Source: Pyrenophora tritici-repentis
Taxonomy: Eukaryota; Ascomycota; Dothideomycetes; Pleosporales; Pleosporaceae
Reading direction: 5' to 3'
Assembly: GCF_003171515.1 (NCBI RefSeq)
Contig: NC_089394.1
Coordinates: forward strand, 372,001 to 436,000
DNA: 64,000 nucleotides
This document shows positions 46,752 through 56,447 of this stretch, piece by piece. How positions within the stretch are numbered: the stretch's first letter is position 1; every line of letters starts with the position of its first letter. A program made the position numbers and the translations under genes. Below the pieces are notes generated by a model that was not told the origin of the DNA, made no database searches, and saw only the letters and a program-made list of their open reading frames with translations.

Positions 46752-47570
46752 ATGATCCAGACATATACTACAATGTCGCCTGCTTTCCCTCCCCCTGAGG
46801 ACATGTGCAAGTTGAACTTCAGCCCTCTACGATCACCGTCTCCGAGAAGACGATTCAACCACGAACGCAACCAGTCCGAGGCTGCCCCGCGTATCCGACC
46901 CATCAGTTTCCAAGCCCCCTCACCCATGGCACAACAACACGCAAAGCGAGCTTCAATCTACGTCTCAGACGCTTCCATCATTCTTGCTTCACCAGTCAAG
47001 ACGGCGAGTTCGCTGCTTGCCAACGAGGAGTCAACAGCGGAACCCATCGACCACTACAAAATCCTGGAAATCACACCCGCGGCCACGACGGACGAAGTAA
47101 AGGCAGCGTACCGCAAACTCCGAGCCGTCTACTTCTCAAGCAATGCACAGAAATACCGTCGTCTGACAGCCGCCTTCGACGTGCTGATGGACCCGGAAGC
47201 CCGCCAAGTCTACGATCTAAATTACATGCCACGTGCACCGGAGCCCTCATCTCTCGCTAGCATCGGCGAGATTCCGGAGCCGGGCAAGCATTGGCGCAAG
47301 GACAGCGCCCACGGCGACGACTCTGTGATTGAAGAGGAAGACGAGGATGAGGACGAGGAGATGCTGGAGGAGATTCAAGAAGAAGAGATTCAAGAAGAGG
47401 TCCGTGACGATGACCCGAATTGGGGCCTCAAACGCTACCAACCCACTCACAACCCCATGCTCGGCTCCGAGCCTTACTTCTCCTACATTCCGCTGCCCAC
47501 GCAGTCCCTACCCAAGTGTAGACAGCCGTCGTACCTTGGCGTCTACGCCGCCTATGCGCTGCCAAATTAG
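46752..47570 (+). CDS. J-like domain protein lacking the HPD motif
   Basis: One exon encodes 272 residues. Residues 100-157 match a DnaJ J domain: DHYKILEITPAATTDEVKAAY (helix I and start of helix II), RKLRAVYF, then RRLTAAFDVLMDPEARQVYD (helix III). The loop between helices II and III reads SSNAQKY and has no His-Pro-Asp, so it should not stimulate Hsp70 ATPase. Residues 1-95 are proline- and serine-rich with SPSPRRR. Residues 190-225 are a long acidic run of E and D. No membrane segment or signal peptide is visible. J-like proteins without HPD often serve as scaffolds or regulators of other J proteins; the role here is unknown. An alternative start is Met8. Confidence 0.8.
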   Translation: MIQTYTTMSPAFPPPEDMCKLNFSPLRSPSPRRRFNHERNQSEAAPRIRPISFQAPSPMAQQHAKRASIYVSDASIILASPVKTASSLLANEESTAEPIDHYKILEITPAATTDEVKAAYRKLRAVYFSSNAQKYRRLTAAFDVLMDPEARQVYDLNYMPRAPEPSSLASIGEIPEPGKHWRKDSAHGDDSVIEEEDEDEDEEMLEEIQEEEIQEEVRDDDPNWGLKRYQPTHNPMLGSEPYFSYIPLPTQSLPKCRQPSYLGVYAAYALPN

Positions 47571-48286
47571 AAGAGAGACGCAACTCTTTTTTCTCGTTGG
47601 TCGCTCTTTCCTATGTCAACAACTCACCACCAGACTGGAACACAAATTCGCTGTTTTCCTCACCCATGTTTTTCCTTACGTACCCGCGTATTCTTTCGCA
47701 ATCTCTCTCCTCCCCCCACACCTGTCTGAGGCATCAGAGAGGTTTGTGTGTTGTGTGTCCTGGAAATGGTAATCTCATCTGTCGATCTTAGCGTGTATTT
47801 TTTTTCACATCTGTCTGAGCGAAAGCGATCGAGCGTTTATATGCGTATCTGCATACAACTCTTATCTACACTGAGAGCCCCTCACCCTTCATCTCTTTCC
47901 TCTCACTCATCAGCACCACCACCAAAGAAAGGTTTGATCATCTACCCTACCACCTTATATGTAAAGCAAATTGTACCTCATACCTGGCTTATGGGAGAAA
48001 CCAATTACATATCAATGAATAATGTCTTTGAATGAAAGAAGAATAGAATGACCATTTTTGACAAGTTCCCGTTGATTGTTGAACAACTGTGCCACATGTG
48101 AACATGTCAGCTCGCCATCCCTTGTTCTGCTGGTTATCCAATCATCAAAACCACCGAGAACAGCACAAGTACTGTCGGTATCGTAATCTGTGCGGGAGGG
48201 GGTCTAGGCACATGAGATGTTTTATTTTATGAAAATTACTCAAATCCTAGAACACGTTGTTACTATGTAAAGGCATAGGTCGCGTT

Positions 48287-48306
48287 AATGCATACATATA
48301 TGCATT
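48287..48306. repeat. Perfect 8-bp inverted repeat with 4-nt loop
   Basis: AATGCATA and TATGCATT flank the loop CATA. It is followed within 30 bases by alternating AT-rich sequence. No function is assigned. Confidence 0.6.
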
Positions 48307-48448
48307 GCGTGTTAATACGCGTAATTTTAGTAATTAAAAAGCTCACGGTTCAACCATGCCTCACGACTCACGGCCTCACGGGCTTACTGTAGGCCATGTG
48401 TGAAACAGACGTGTGCCCGTGCGAACGACACGGTCCTTGGGGTACATG

Positions 48449-48625
48449 GTTTCGCGTACTCTGACACTCGTAAGGTTATCGGGTCGGACTAAGAGGTTTT
48501 CTGGTGGTGTACATCATGTCATGTTCTCAGTTTTCGCGTACACTAATAGCACAAGGTTATCAAGATGCTTCTGGTGGTCAATCATGTCATGTTTTGAGCG
48601 TTTGCATACCCTGACAGCTCAGGTT
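48449..48625. repeat. Degenerate tandem repeat, about 2.3 units of 70-81 bp
   Basis: Shared blocks recur in the same order: TTCGCGTAC, then AAGGTTATC (48472 and 48553), CTGGTGGT (48501 and 48571) and ATCATGTCATGTT (48513 and 48581). A third partial unit follows with TTTGCATACCCTGACAGCTC, which echoes TTCGCGTACTCTGACACTC of the first. Indels make the spacing vary from 68 to 81 bases. Confidence 0.7.
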
Positions 48626-48867
48626 TGTGTCATGTGCTGCGCGCAAACAAGTCAATGACATCACACAAAGTTTAGGTTTACGTTCGCTAGGGCTAAGGCG
48701 AAAAACACATGGAACCAGAGCTGCAATTTGCTGATAATCCGCTCGCTTTATGATACAAAGTGCTCTAAGCTGTGCAATGTGTCGAGCTCTGATCCAGTTT
48801 GTCCGCTCCCTGCGCTCTAGAATGAATTTGTCGCATGCTGAAACTAGTGCCATGGGAAAGTGATTGT

Positions 48868-49486
48868 CTACTGGTCGAGCTTTACGGGGAAGTTGCCGTT
48901 CTCTGGATTTCACGTGTTAGATATTTCCTGGGTCGGTGGTGTGATATAACATGATAAGACAATTCACGTCATCATGTGCAAAGCGCGCATGAAGGAGGCA
49001 AACTCACCACGCTGGTCGTCCCATCGCGAGGTCCAGCCGTTGGGGCATAGAGACCTGTAGGCCAACATGAACTGTTTCCCGTTAATACAACAAGTCCGAT
49101 GCTCGGGGCATATTCATTCATGGGGTGTTGCGCACCTGGCGGCAGGGGGCAAAGTCCTCGCCCTTGGCGATAATGCACTTGTGGTAGTCGACGTAGTTTT
49201 GCCAGCAGTGCTTGGTCTGGTTCTGGTTGGGGAAGCGGGCATCGAAGCCTATGCGCGCCGAAGCTTGTCAGTATCTCTCATGGGGTGTCTGGGGACCGTT
49301 TAAACGACTGTTCCGGGGGCGCTTGAGGTCGCAATGGGGTTTTGGAGGTGGCGTACCAGCTGCGGAGTGAAGGGTTAGCTATTTATTCGAGGGGATGCGG
49401 AGTAGCGGGAAAAGCTCACCAGTGACAAACTTGAAGGGCTTGGTTACGAGCTCGTCGCCGTTCTCGCCGTTCTCGTTGTCAGACAT
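48868..49486 (-). CDS. Cytochrome c oxidase subunit VIb (Cox12)
   Basis: A small intermembrane-space subunit of respiratory complex IV. The gene is split into five exons on the minus strand: 49486-49420, 49359-49357, 49248-49136, 49071-49008 and 48902-48868, giving 93 residues. The second exon would be only 3 nt (CTG); it is bordered by a full acceptor with a CTAAC branch point on one side and a GTACGC donor on the other, and adds one Ala before [16 protein letters not shown]. Twin-cysteine CHCH motifs are complete: C-x9-C ([11 protein letters not shown]) and C-x10-C ([12 protein letters not shown]). The C-terminus reads [15 protein letters not shown]. The N-terminal 15 residues are acidic with no presequence, as usual for this subunit. 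It is divergent from the MLRQ-type gene. Confidence 0.92.
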
Positions 49487-49793
49487 TATTGCGATTGTTT
49501 ACGGGAAGGGGTTTGTGGTGTTGTCGCAGCAATGGCAGGGCTTGGATGAGGCTTGGGAAGTGGTGACGGAAGTCAAGTGGTGAGGTTGCGCCATGCTTGG
49601 ACCCGAAGCGCATTGTCCACACACAATTCGCTCGGCGTTTTCCGGGAAAGACGCCCAAGTGTCCCGCGACCTCTCTCAGCATCTGCGTGCTTGTGACGAA
49701 ACCCGCGAAAGCTACACATCGGTCTAAACCACCACGTCGACTTTACTCGCCACTCTCGACTCCAATTGCATTCACTACCAAACATCCGCAATC
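49487..49793. promoter_or_regulatory. Shared promoter of COX12 and the MLRQ-type gene
   Basis: The 307 bases separate two divergent nuclear genes for respiratory-chain subunits, so coordinated expression is likely. A CCAAT pentamer occurs at 49762-49766, but it is only 28 bases from the MLRQ start and may lie in its leader. No TATA box is obvious. Confidence 0.5.
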
Positions 49794-50337
49794 ATGTTCA
49801 AAGCTACCAGGGCCTTGTCGATGCAGCCGACTCGCATGATGGCTATGCAGCCCACGCGCTTCATGGCCATGCGCCAGAGCCCGCAACTCTTCATGAGGCA
49901 GACGCTTCAGATGCGCAGGCCTGTGCCTGTATGTTCTTGGGCTTACAGACAACACTTTTACTAATGGACATGCTGACAATGGTGTAGAAGGAGGACCACG
50001 GCGGTGAGATAACCACAGCGATATGAGCATGATGCTCGGGGCTTGAATTGACAATGTAATAGCCCACACCGTGTCTCAGCGCCTCCGCCAGCTGAAGAAC
50101 ATCCCCACTGAAATTTGGCCTCTTAGTACGTCGATGCTATGGTTCCCTGTGAGAGTTGCTTTGCTAACCCTGAATGTGTAGTTATTGTCCTCGGGTAAGC
50201 CCTCGATTGCACACCAAATACACACGCATGATCTAATACACATCTGCAGCGTCGCCGTCGGCATGGCCTTCTTCTCCATTACCCGAAAGCTCTGGGTCGA
50301 CAAGACTCTCCGCCTCAGGAGGCAGGGCAAGGAGTAG
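49794..50337 (+). CDS. Respiratory complex MLRQ/B12D-type subunit
   Basis: A small inner-membrane protein of the NADH-ubiquinone reductase MLRQ (B12D, NDUFA4-like) family is the likely identity. Five exons (49794-49928, 49988-50003, 50063-50125, 50183-50195, 50250-50337) give 104 residues; two exons are only 16 and 13 nt. The first 45 residues are Met-, Arg- and Gln-rich with no acids (MFKATRALSMQPTRMMAMQP), a mitochondrial presequence. The core is IPTEIWPLIVILGVAVGMAF with one membrane segment, followed by TRKLWVDKTLRLRRQGKE. Every junction is GT-AG and the frame is kept through all five. The assignment rests on the xWPL...membrane...DKTLRLxRQ pattern and on the divergent COX12 neighbour. 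Confidence 0.8.
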
Positions 50338-50680
50338 ATATACTTCGAAAGGGGATATATACAAGATGAAGATGGGATAGGCGGGCTTGGAAGGGCTCCA
50401 GCAGGCCATTGTGTATAGGTAGAGCACTAAGTTGACAATTGATGCATCAAGTTTCTTTTGTGCAGTGTTACATGAGATACCCTTGAGATTACGTGTTACA
50501 TCATGTCACGGCACGGTAGGGCACGGGAGTTTGATATTGTGATGCCTGAACCATAACTGCACATGTGATGTAGGAGGCTAATGCATCATGGTAAATGGTG
50601 TAATAGCAGCACGTGGTATCGTATATGCTTTTCCCTGTACGCCTAGAAACGCCTTACTGTCCGTCTTTGGGAAATGGAGA
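50338..50680. other. Intergenic spacer between convergent genes
   Basis: These 343 bases between the MLRQ-type gene and the RRM gene contain both 3' ends and nothing else recognisable. Confidence 0.6.
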
Positions 50681-51198
50681 TCACGCTGGCTTCGGTCCTG
50701 CTTCATCTAGGCCCTCCAAGCCTTGCATAGGGTCCATAGGTCCACTATCTTCCTCTTTTGCTTGCTCGTTGGCTTTATCCTCCTCGCTCACAGCATGCTT
50801 GGCCAACCAGCCCTCCTACCTACTGTTAGCAACCTCATCATAAGCATGATTTGATTTCTAGAACTCACCTGCTCCCAAACTGCAGTCTTGCTGCCTAATC
50901 CTTCATTTGCATCTTTCTGAGGTTTGGCTGGTGCTACCTTGATGACGGAACCGTACAGCTCGCTCCGGTCCATGTTATCAATGGCGTCTATCGCATCACT
51001 TGCTGCCTCAAACTCGACATAGCCGAACCCCCGATGTTCTTCGCCCTGCTTTTGGTTTTCTGGTTTCGGCAGGTTGACTTCGACAATGTCGCCAAAAGGC
51101 AGGAACGCGTGGTAGAGGGTTTGTTGAGTGACTGCCTGATCGAGACCGCCGACAAAAACGGTGGCCTTTAGTCGTGATGTATCCGATAAGTTCGACAT
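50681..51198 (-). CDS. RRM protein, similar to the RNA-binding part of cyclophilin E
   Basis: Two exons (51198-50869 and 50815-50681) give 154 residues. A single RNA recognition motif fills residues 11-92: RNP2 is VFVGGL (14-19) and RNP1 is RGFGYVEF (56-63). The stretch AFLPFGDIVEVNLP and IDNMDRSELYGSVIKVAPAKP closely follow the RRM of human PPIE (cyclophilin 33), a spliceosome-associated protein, but there is no isomerase domain here. The tail is acidic (EEDKANEQAKEEDSG). A nuclear pre-mRNA role is inferred. The acceptor GGTAG before GAG is the only one that keeps the frame. The gene is divergent from SEC31, 327 bases away. Confidence 0.86.
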
Positions 51199-51525
51199 GG
51201 TTGCCCGAGAGATTTGATTCGAGACGTGACGCGGTGTAATGGTCGCGTTCCGAAGTTGCGCTGAAATTCGATATCACGTGCTAGCGGGGGCCCACATTTA
51301 GCGCCCGCGATGTACCAGCAAGGACAGGTGGATGCTCCATGGTGAAGCAAGTCGCTGCCTTGACATCCAGATTCGCAATCTTGACACATTGCCCATTCCT
51401 TTTTCACCACGTATCTCTCCTTGTCCGCTCTACAAAATCATCCCAATTGCACTTTATTTTCTTCCTTGTCGCTTTCCTCAATTCGTTGATTGGACACTGT
51501 GGTGCCATCACCACCGCCCAACGCC
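51199..51525. promoter_or_regulatory. Divergent promoter of the RRM gene and SEC31
   Basis: Both start codons face outward across 327 bases. No TATA box is seen. Pyrimidine-rich sequence precedes the SEC31 start. Confidence 0.45.
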
Positions 51526-54500
51526 ATGGTCCGTCTACGAGAAATTCCGAGGACGGCCACTTTCGCTTGGTCGCCAGGCTCAACACAGCCTTTAATTGCG
51601 ACTGGAACAAAGGCTGGGGCCGTGGATGCCGACTTTTCCAACGAAACACAATTAGAGCTCTGGGAGCTCAACTTGGATGATAGCGAGCAGGGCGTTGAGC
51701 TCAAGCCTGTTGCTGCTGTGAGCGTAGAATCGAGGTACACAACCAATCGCTCTTGAAAGACCCGGAAACGCCGCTAATAGCCATTTCAGGTTCAACGACA
51801 TTGCATGGAGCCAGCCCACCGAGCAGTATCCGCGGGGCATAATAGCCGGTGCACTCGACAGCGGGGCCTTAGTACTATGGGACGCGGAGAAGCTACGCGC
51901 AGGCGAAGGGTCAGAACATCATGCAGTACTTTCTTGAATTGGAGTACTGACTCTATGCAGCGAAGATGCCGAGATTGATCAAATCGACAAGCACACCGGT
52001 CCCATCCAAGCCATACAGTTCAACCCATTCCGTCCGAACATCCTCGCCTCTGCAGGCGCCAAAGGCGAACTCTATATCCACGACACCGACGACGAATCCA
52101 AGTCCTACCGTTTGGGCAAGGCAGGAGCGAACCCCGACGAGTACACTACATTAGATTGGAACAAGAAGGTGCCACACATCCTCGCAACTGGAAGCAGTGG
52201 AGGCTTTGTCACTGTATGGGACGTGAAACTCAGGAAGGAGAATCTGACATTGAACCACTTTGGGCGCAAAACTGTCAGCGCTGTTTCTTGGGATCCTAAC
52301 GTTCCCACACGGCTCGTCACCGCGATTCCGACCGACCAGAACCCGCTCGTGCTCGTATGGGACCTCCGTAATACGAATGCACCCGAGAAGACACTGCAAT
52401 CGCACGACCAGGGCGTTCTCTCCCTCTCGTGGTGTGTGCAGGACAGCGACCTTCTCCTGTCTTGCGGCAAGGATAATAGGACAATTGCCTGGAACCCGCA
52501 CACCGGAGAGCAGTTGGGCGAGTTCCCGGTCGTGACCAACTGGACCTTCCAGACACGATTCAACCCCTCGAACCCGAACCTCCTCGCTACCGCGTCGTTT
52601 GATGGCAAGATCGCCGTTCAGACACTACAGAGCACTGGCGCTGCCACTGACCAGAACAAGGCGGCAGCTCAAGCACCAGAAGGCGAAGACTTCTTTGCGC
52701 AGACCCACGCAGAACCTCAGGGCGCATCTTTCACACTAAAGACACCCCCGAAGTGGCTGAAGAGAAGAGCAGGTGTGGCTTTTGGATTTGGTGGAAAGCT
52801 AGTACGATTTGGCCTTGTGGACAACAAGTCAAAGGTCTCGATATCCACATTTGCGGTTGACTCGGAGGTCAGCGCGGCGAGCGAAGAGTTCGACAAGGCA
52901 CTGGAAAGGGGTGATATCACGTCGATTTGCGAGTCGAAGATTTCAAAGGCAGCCAATGACGAGGAAAAGGCCGACTGGACCGTCATCGAGACCCTGACAT
53001 CGGAGAATCCCCGTAGCAAACTCGTCGAATACCTTGGCTTTTCAGAGAAGGCCGAAGAGCCAGCAGAGAACGAAGAAGAGAAGAAGGAGGCCAAGGCAGA
53101 CGGAGATGTGGATGAAGGAGCTTCTTTTTTCGACAACGCGACCGACGAGGGCAACTTTTTGTCAGATCTCGCGGCTTCAAAGGGTGCAAAGACCAACAAC
53201 CCTTTCCAGATTTACTCTGGCTCAGAGTCAGAAGCTGATACCAAGATCACCCGTAGTTTGATGCTGGGAGACTTCAATGCGGCCCTAGATGTCTGTCTAA
53301 AGGAGAACCGGTTGTCCGATGCTTTCATGATCGCCATCTGTGGTGGCGAGAAGTGCATTGCCAAGGCACAGGCTGCATACTTCAAGAAGCAGTCTGATGC
53401 GCCAAACTACCTGCGCCTACTTGCGTCTGTGGTCGGAAAGAACCTATGGGATTTCGTCTACAATGCCGACCTCAAGGACTGGAAGGAAGTCATGGCCACC
53501 ATCTGCACGTTTGCTGACCAGGCTGATTTCCCAGATCTTTGCGAGGCTCTTGGAGATCGTCTGGAAGAGGCCATCTCCGAAGATACTGGTTCGTACCGAA
53601 AGGATGCCTCCTTCTGCTACTTGGCTGGTTCCAAGCTCGAGAAAGTTGTGGTCAACTGGGCTCAGGAGCTCCAGGAAAGCGAAAAAGCTGGCATAGAACA
53701 AACAGACAGCGACAACAGCTTCTCCATTCATGCCCGATCGCTACAGGAGTTTATTGAAAAGGTCACCGTGTTCCGAAAGGTGGTCAACTTCAAGGACGCC
53801 GAGCAGGACAAGGAGAATGACTGGAAACTAGAGCCTTTGTACGCCAAGTACGTCGAGTATGCTGATATCGCATCTGCCCACGGACAGTTGGCGATTGCAG
53901 AGAAGTACCTAGATCTTCTTCCTCAGAAGTACCCGGCAGCAGACGTTGCTAGGAACCGCGTCAAGCAGGCAACGAGAAAGGTCGCAGCGCAACCAGCAGC
54001 TACTCAGAGACAGGCCCAACCTGCTGCAACTGGCAGACGTCAGGTTGTGGTTCCCGCATACGGTCAACCTGCGCAAGCAACACCAGCACCTCCTCAGCAG
54101 ACACCATACGCTCCAGTCAACCCTCTCCAAACACAGCCAGCAGCGTCACCATACACACCAGCCAATGCGTATGCCCCCCCAAGCTCAGTCTAATGTGCGA
54201 ACATCATACACTCCATCAACAGGAGTACCGGCTGGTAATAATGCATACACTCCGAGTGGTTATCAGCCATCACAGCCTCAGCAGGGCTATGGTTACGGCC
54301 AGGTTCCTCAGCAAAACCCCATTGCGCCCCCGCGCGCCACGCAACTTTTCCAACTCACCCTCCATTGTACCAGCAGCCAACAGAGGCAACATCCCAGCCT
54401 GGAACGACACACCAGACTTTGGCCCTCCAAAGGCAACTTCACGTCGTGGTACTCCGATGAACACAGTAGCTTCTCCGTTCCCTAACCAGCAGCAGCCTCT

Positions 54501-55527
54501 CGCAGGCCCGCCTCAGGGCCCCTTTTCGCCTGGAGCGAGGTCAACGCCTCCACCTCCGCCAAAGGGACCCCCGCAAGGCCCTCCTAGGATGACTTCTCCC
54601 CCATCTGGACCTCCACAGGCAGGAGCCCCGAACCCATACGCACCATCACCAGCAGCAAACACATATGCTCAGCCACCGCCTGCTGGTTTCGTGCCACCAT
54701 CACAAGCACCTGTACAGCGTGGACAATCGCCGTACCAGCCTCCAACCGCTGCCGCACCGCCATCAAACCGTTATGCTCCTGCTCCAGGCACACAGCCGTC
54801 AGCGCCACCAGGACCAATGGGAGGCATGCCACCACCTCGAAACATTGCACCACCACCAGGCCAGTTCACTCCTGCTGGGTCGGCATATGCACCTTCTCCA
54901 GTTCAACAGATGCAACAAATGCCACCTGCAGCGGCGGCACCGCCACCAAGGGGCCCACCACAAGGTCCCCCACGTGCTGGTCCCCCTCCTGGCGGTCCTC
55001 CTATGGGTGGACCCCCCGAGACCTGACTCGCGGCCTGGCACAGGACAGTCGCAAGCGGCTCCAGCAGCCGCGGCCAAGTATCGTAAGTAAACATGTGATT
55101 AGCACCAGAATCGGTACTAACATACAATAGCTCCTGGTGATCGGTCACACATCCCCGACGCGTCTCGGCCCATCTATGAGATCCTTGAAGCAGACCTCCA
55201 GCGCGTAAAGGCCAAGGCCCCAGCCCAGTACAAGCAGCACGTAGCCGACACCGAGAAGCGACTCAACATCCTGTTTGATCATCTCAATAACGAGGACCTA
55301 CTGAAACCCGACACCATTCAGCAGATGAACGAGTTAGCGATGAACATTCAAGCGAGACAGTACGACACTGCTACTGCCATCTTCTCGGACTTGATGACAA
55401 ACAAGACAGACGAGGGTAGCAACTGGATGGTAAGTCATAATCGAAGCATATGGATTGAACGATGTGTTGACCGTTTTTTTAGGTTGGAGTTAAGCGCTTG
55501 ATTCAGTTCAGCAAGTCTACTCAGTAG
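51526..55527 (+). CDS. COPII coat protein Sec31, with three apparent frame shifts
   Basis: Sec31 forms the outer cage of COPII vesicles leaving the ER together with Sec13. Exons 51526-51734, 51790-51909, 51961-55082, 55131-55429 and 55483-55527 cover the gene. The N-terminal third is a WD40 propeller (for example [40 protein letters not shown]). The middle is the helical Sec13-binding/ACE1 region, followed by a long Pro/Gln-rich linker and the conserved helical end [14 protein letters not shown]. In the linker the frame must move by one base three times, at C runs 54174-54180, 54327-54331 and 55012-55017; dropping one C from each restores a single frame of 1,263 residues, the normal family length. 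These are probably sequence errors, since the protein on both sides looks normal. Confidence 0.9.
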
Positions 55528-56447
55528 CCTAGAGGCGTTTTGCTGCTGTAGTGTTGGAAAACGTACCGGAAGGTTTCGTTAGGGTGTATAAGTAGTATTC
55601 AGGAAAAGTGAGGATGAATAGTGGGGCATTTTCTTACGCAGGAGCATGTGTATGCGATAGAGAAAATGGTATACACAAATGATTATTACTTCACAGCTTA
55701 CTTCTTCGCGGTTCGGTCTGCACGCTGAGCGTCACGACAGTGAGCCTGTGTCGGTTTATAAGTGGGAAGCCTAAGGTTATCGTAGTGTTGAAGTAATGGC
55801 TATATGTGCGGGTAAATGATTGAAAGGGCCGACTCACGTGAAGTATCTACCTACATGTATGCAGCCACTACAAAGATGAGCGTCGCTTTTGACCCAACAA
55901 CTATATGCAAATTGATTAGATCTTTCAGTTCAGGAGCCACAAAGTTCTTTCGTGGCACGCACCGAGCTGAGACAGCCATATTCTACATATTTCTTTTGTT
56001 ACATCATACAACCTTTGTCAACGCCACTTGTGGAATATGCCGGCGGTGCTTACACGAGACTGGTTTCCCCGAGAGGAGACGTGTACATATGACTTGTACC
56101 CATGCTCGGATGAAGACAATGATTCCAGATTGTTAGAAGAGTTTGTGTGGTGCCGTTATACAGGCAATGGAGTTCTTGCCGAAAGATTCCGGTAGCGGTG
56201 TATGGTCTCGCCCTCCAAGGGTTGCATGCAGCGGCAATGCCTCGGGAAGATACTTGCTTGGACAGAACATCAAATCATATTGGTAAGTTCTAGAATAGGT
56301 TTATACCCAGCCCTGATGTATCCGGAGTAGTGTCCGTAGTGTACCGTTGGCAGCACTACTCCTAGGCTATAACCCCTCATGTCCGGCTCTCTGATGTACT
56401 ACTCATAACCACAACCACCCATCATCCTAAAAGTCACATTCACAAGC
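55528..56447. other. Intergenic region, SEC31 to the NRPS-like gene
   Basis: This holds the SEC31 3' end and the NRPS-like promoter. One 107-codon open frame at 55816 has no family resemblance and is Cys- and Thr-rich; I do not call it. Confidence 0.55.

Larger units (their letters stand above)
47571..48867. other. Intergenic region with degenerate tandem repeat
   Basis: The two flanking genes converge, so both 3' regions lie here. It contains an AT-rich hairpin at 48287-48306 and a degenerate tandem repeat at about 48449-48625. No coding frame is supported. Confidence 0.55.

Noticed and set aside
54188..54302. Intron explaining the first SEC31 frame change
   Set aside because: A GTCTAA...GGCCAG intron would restore one frame but would delete linker sequence that itself looks coding, and it leaves the next two shifts unexplained. 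One extra C per run explains all three.
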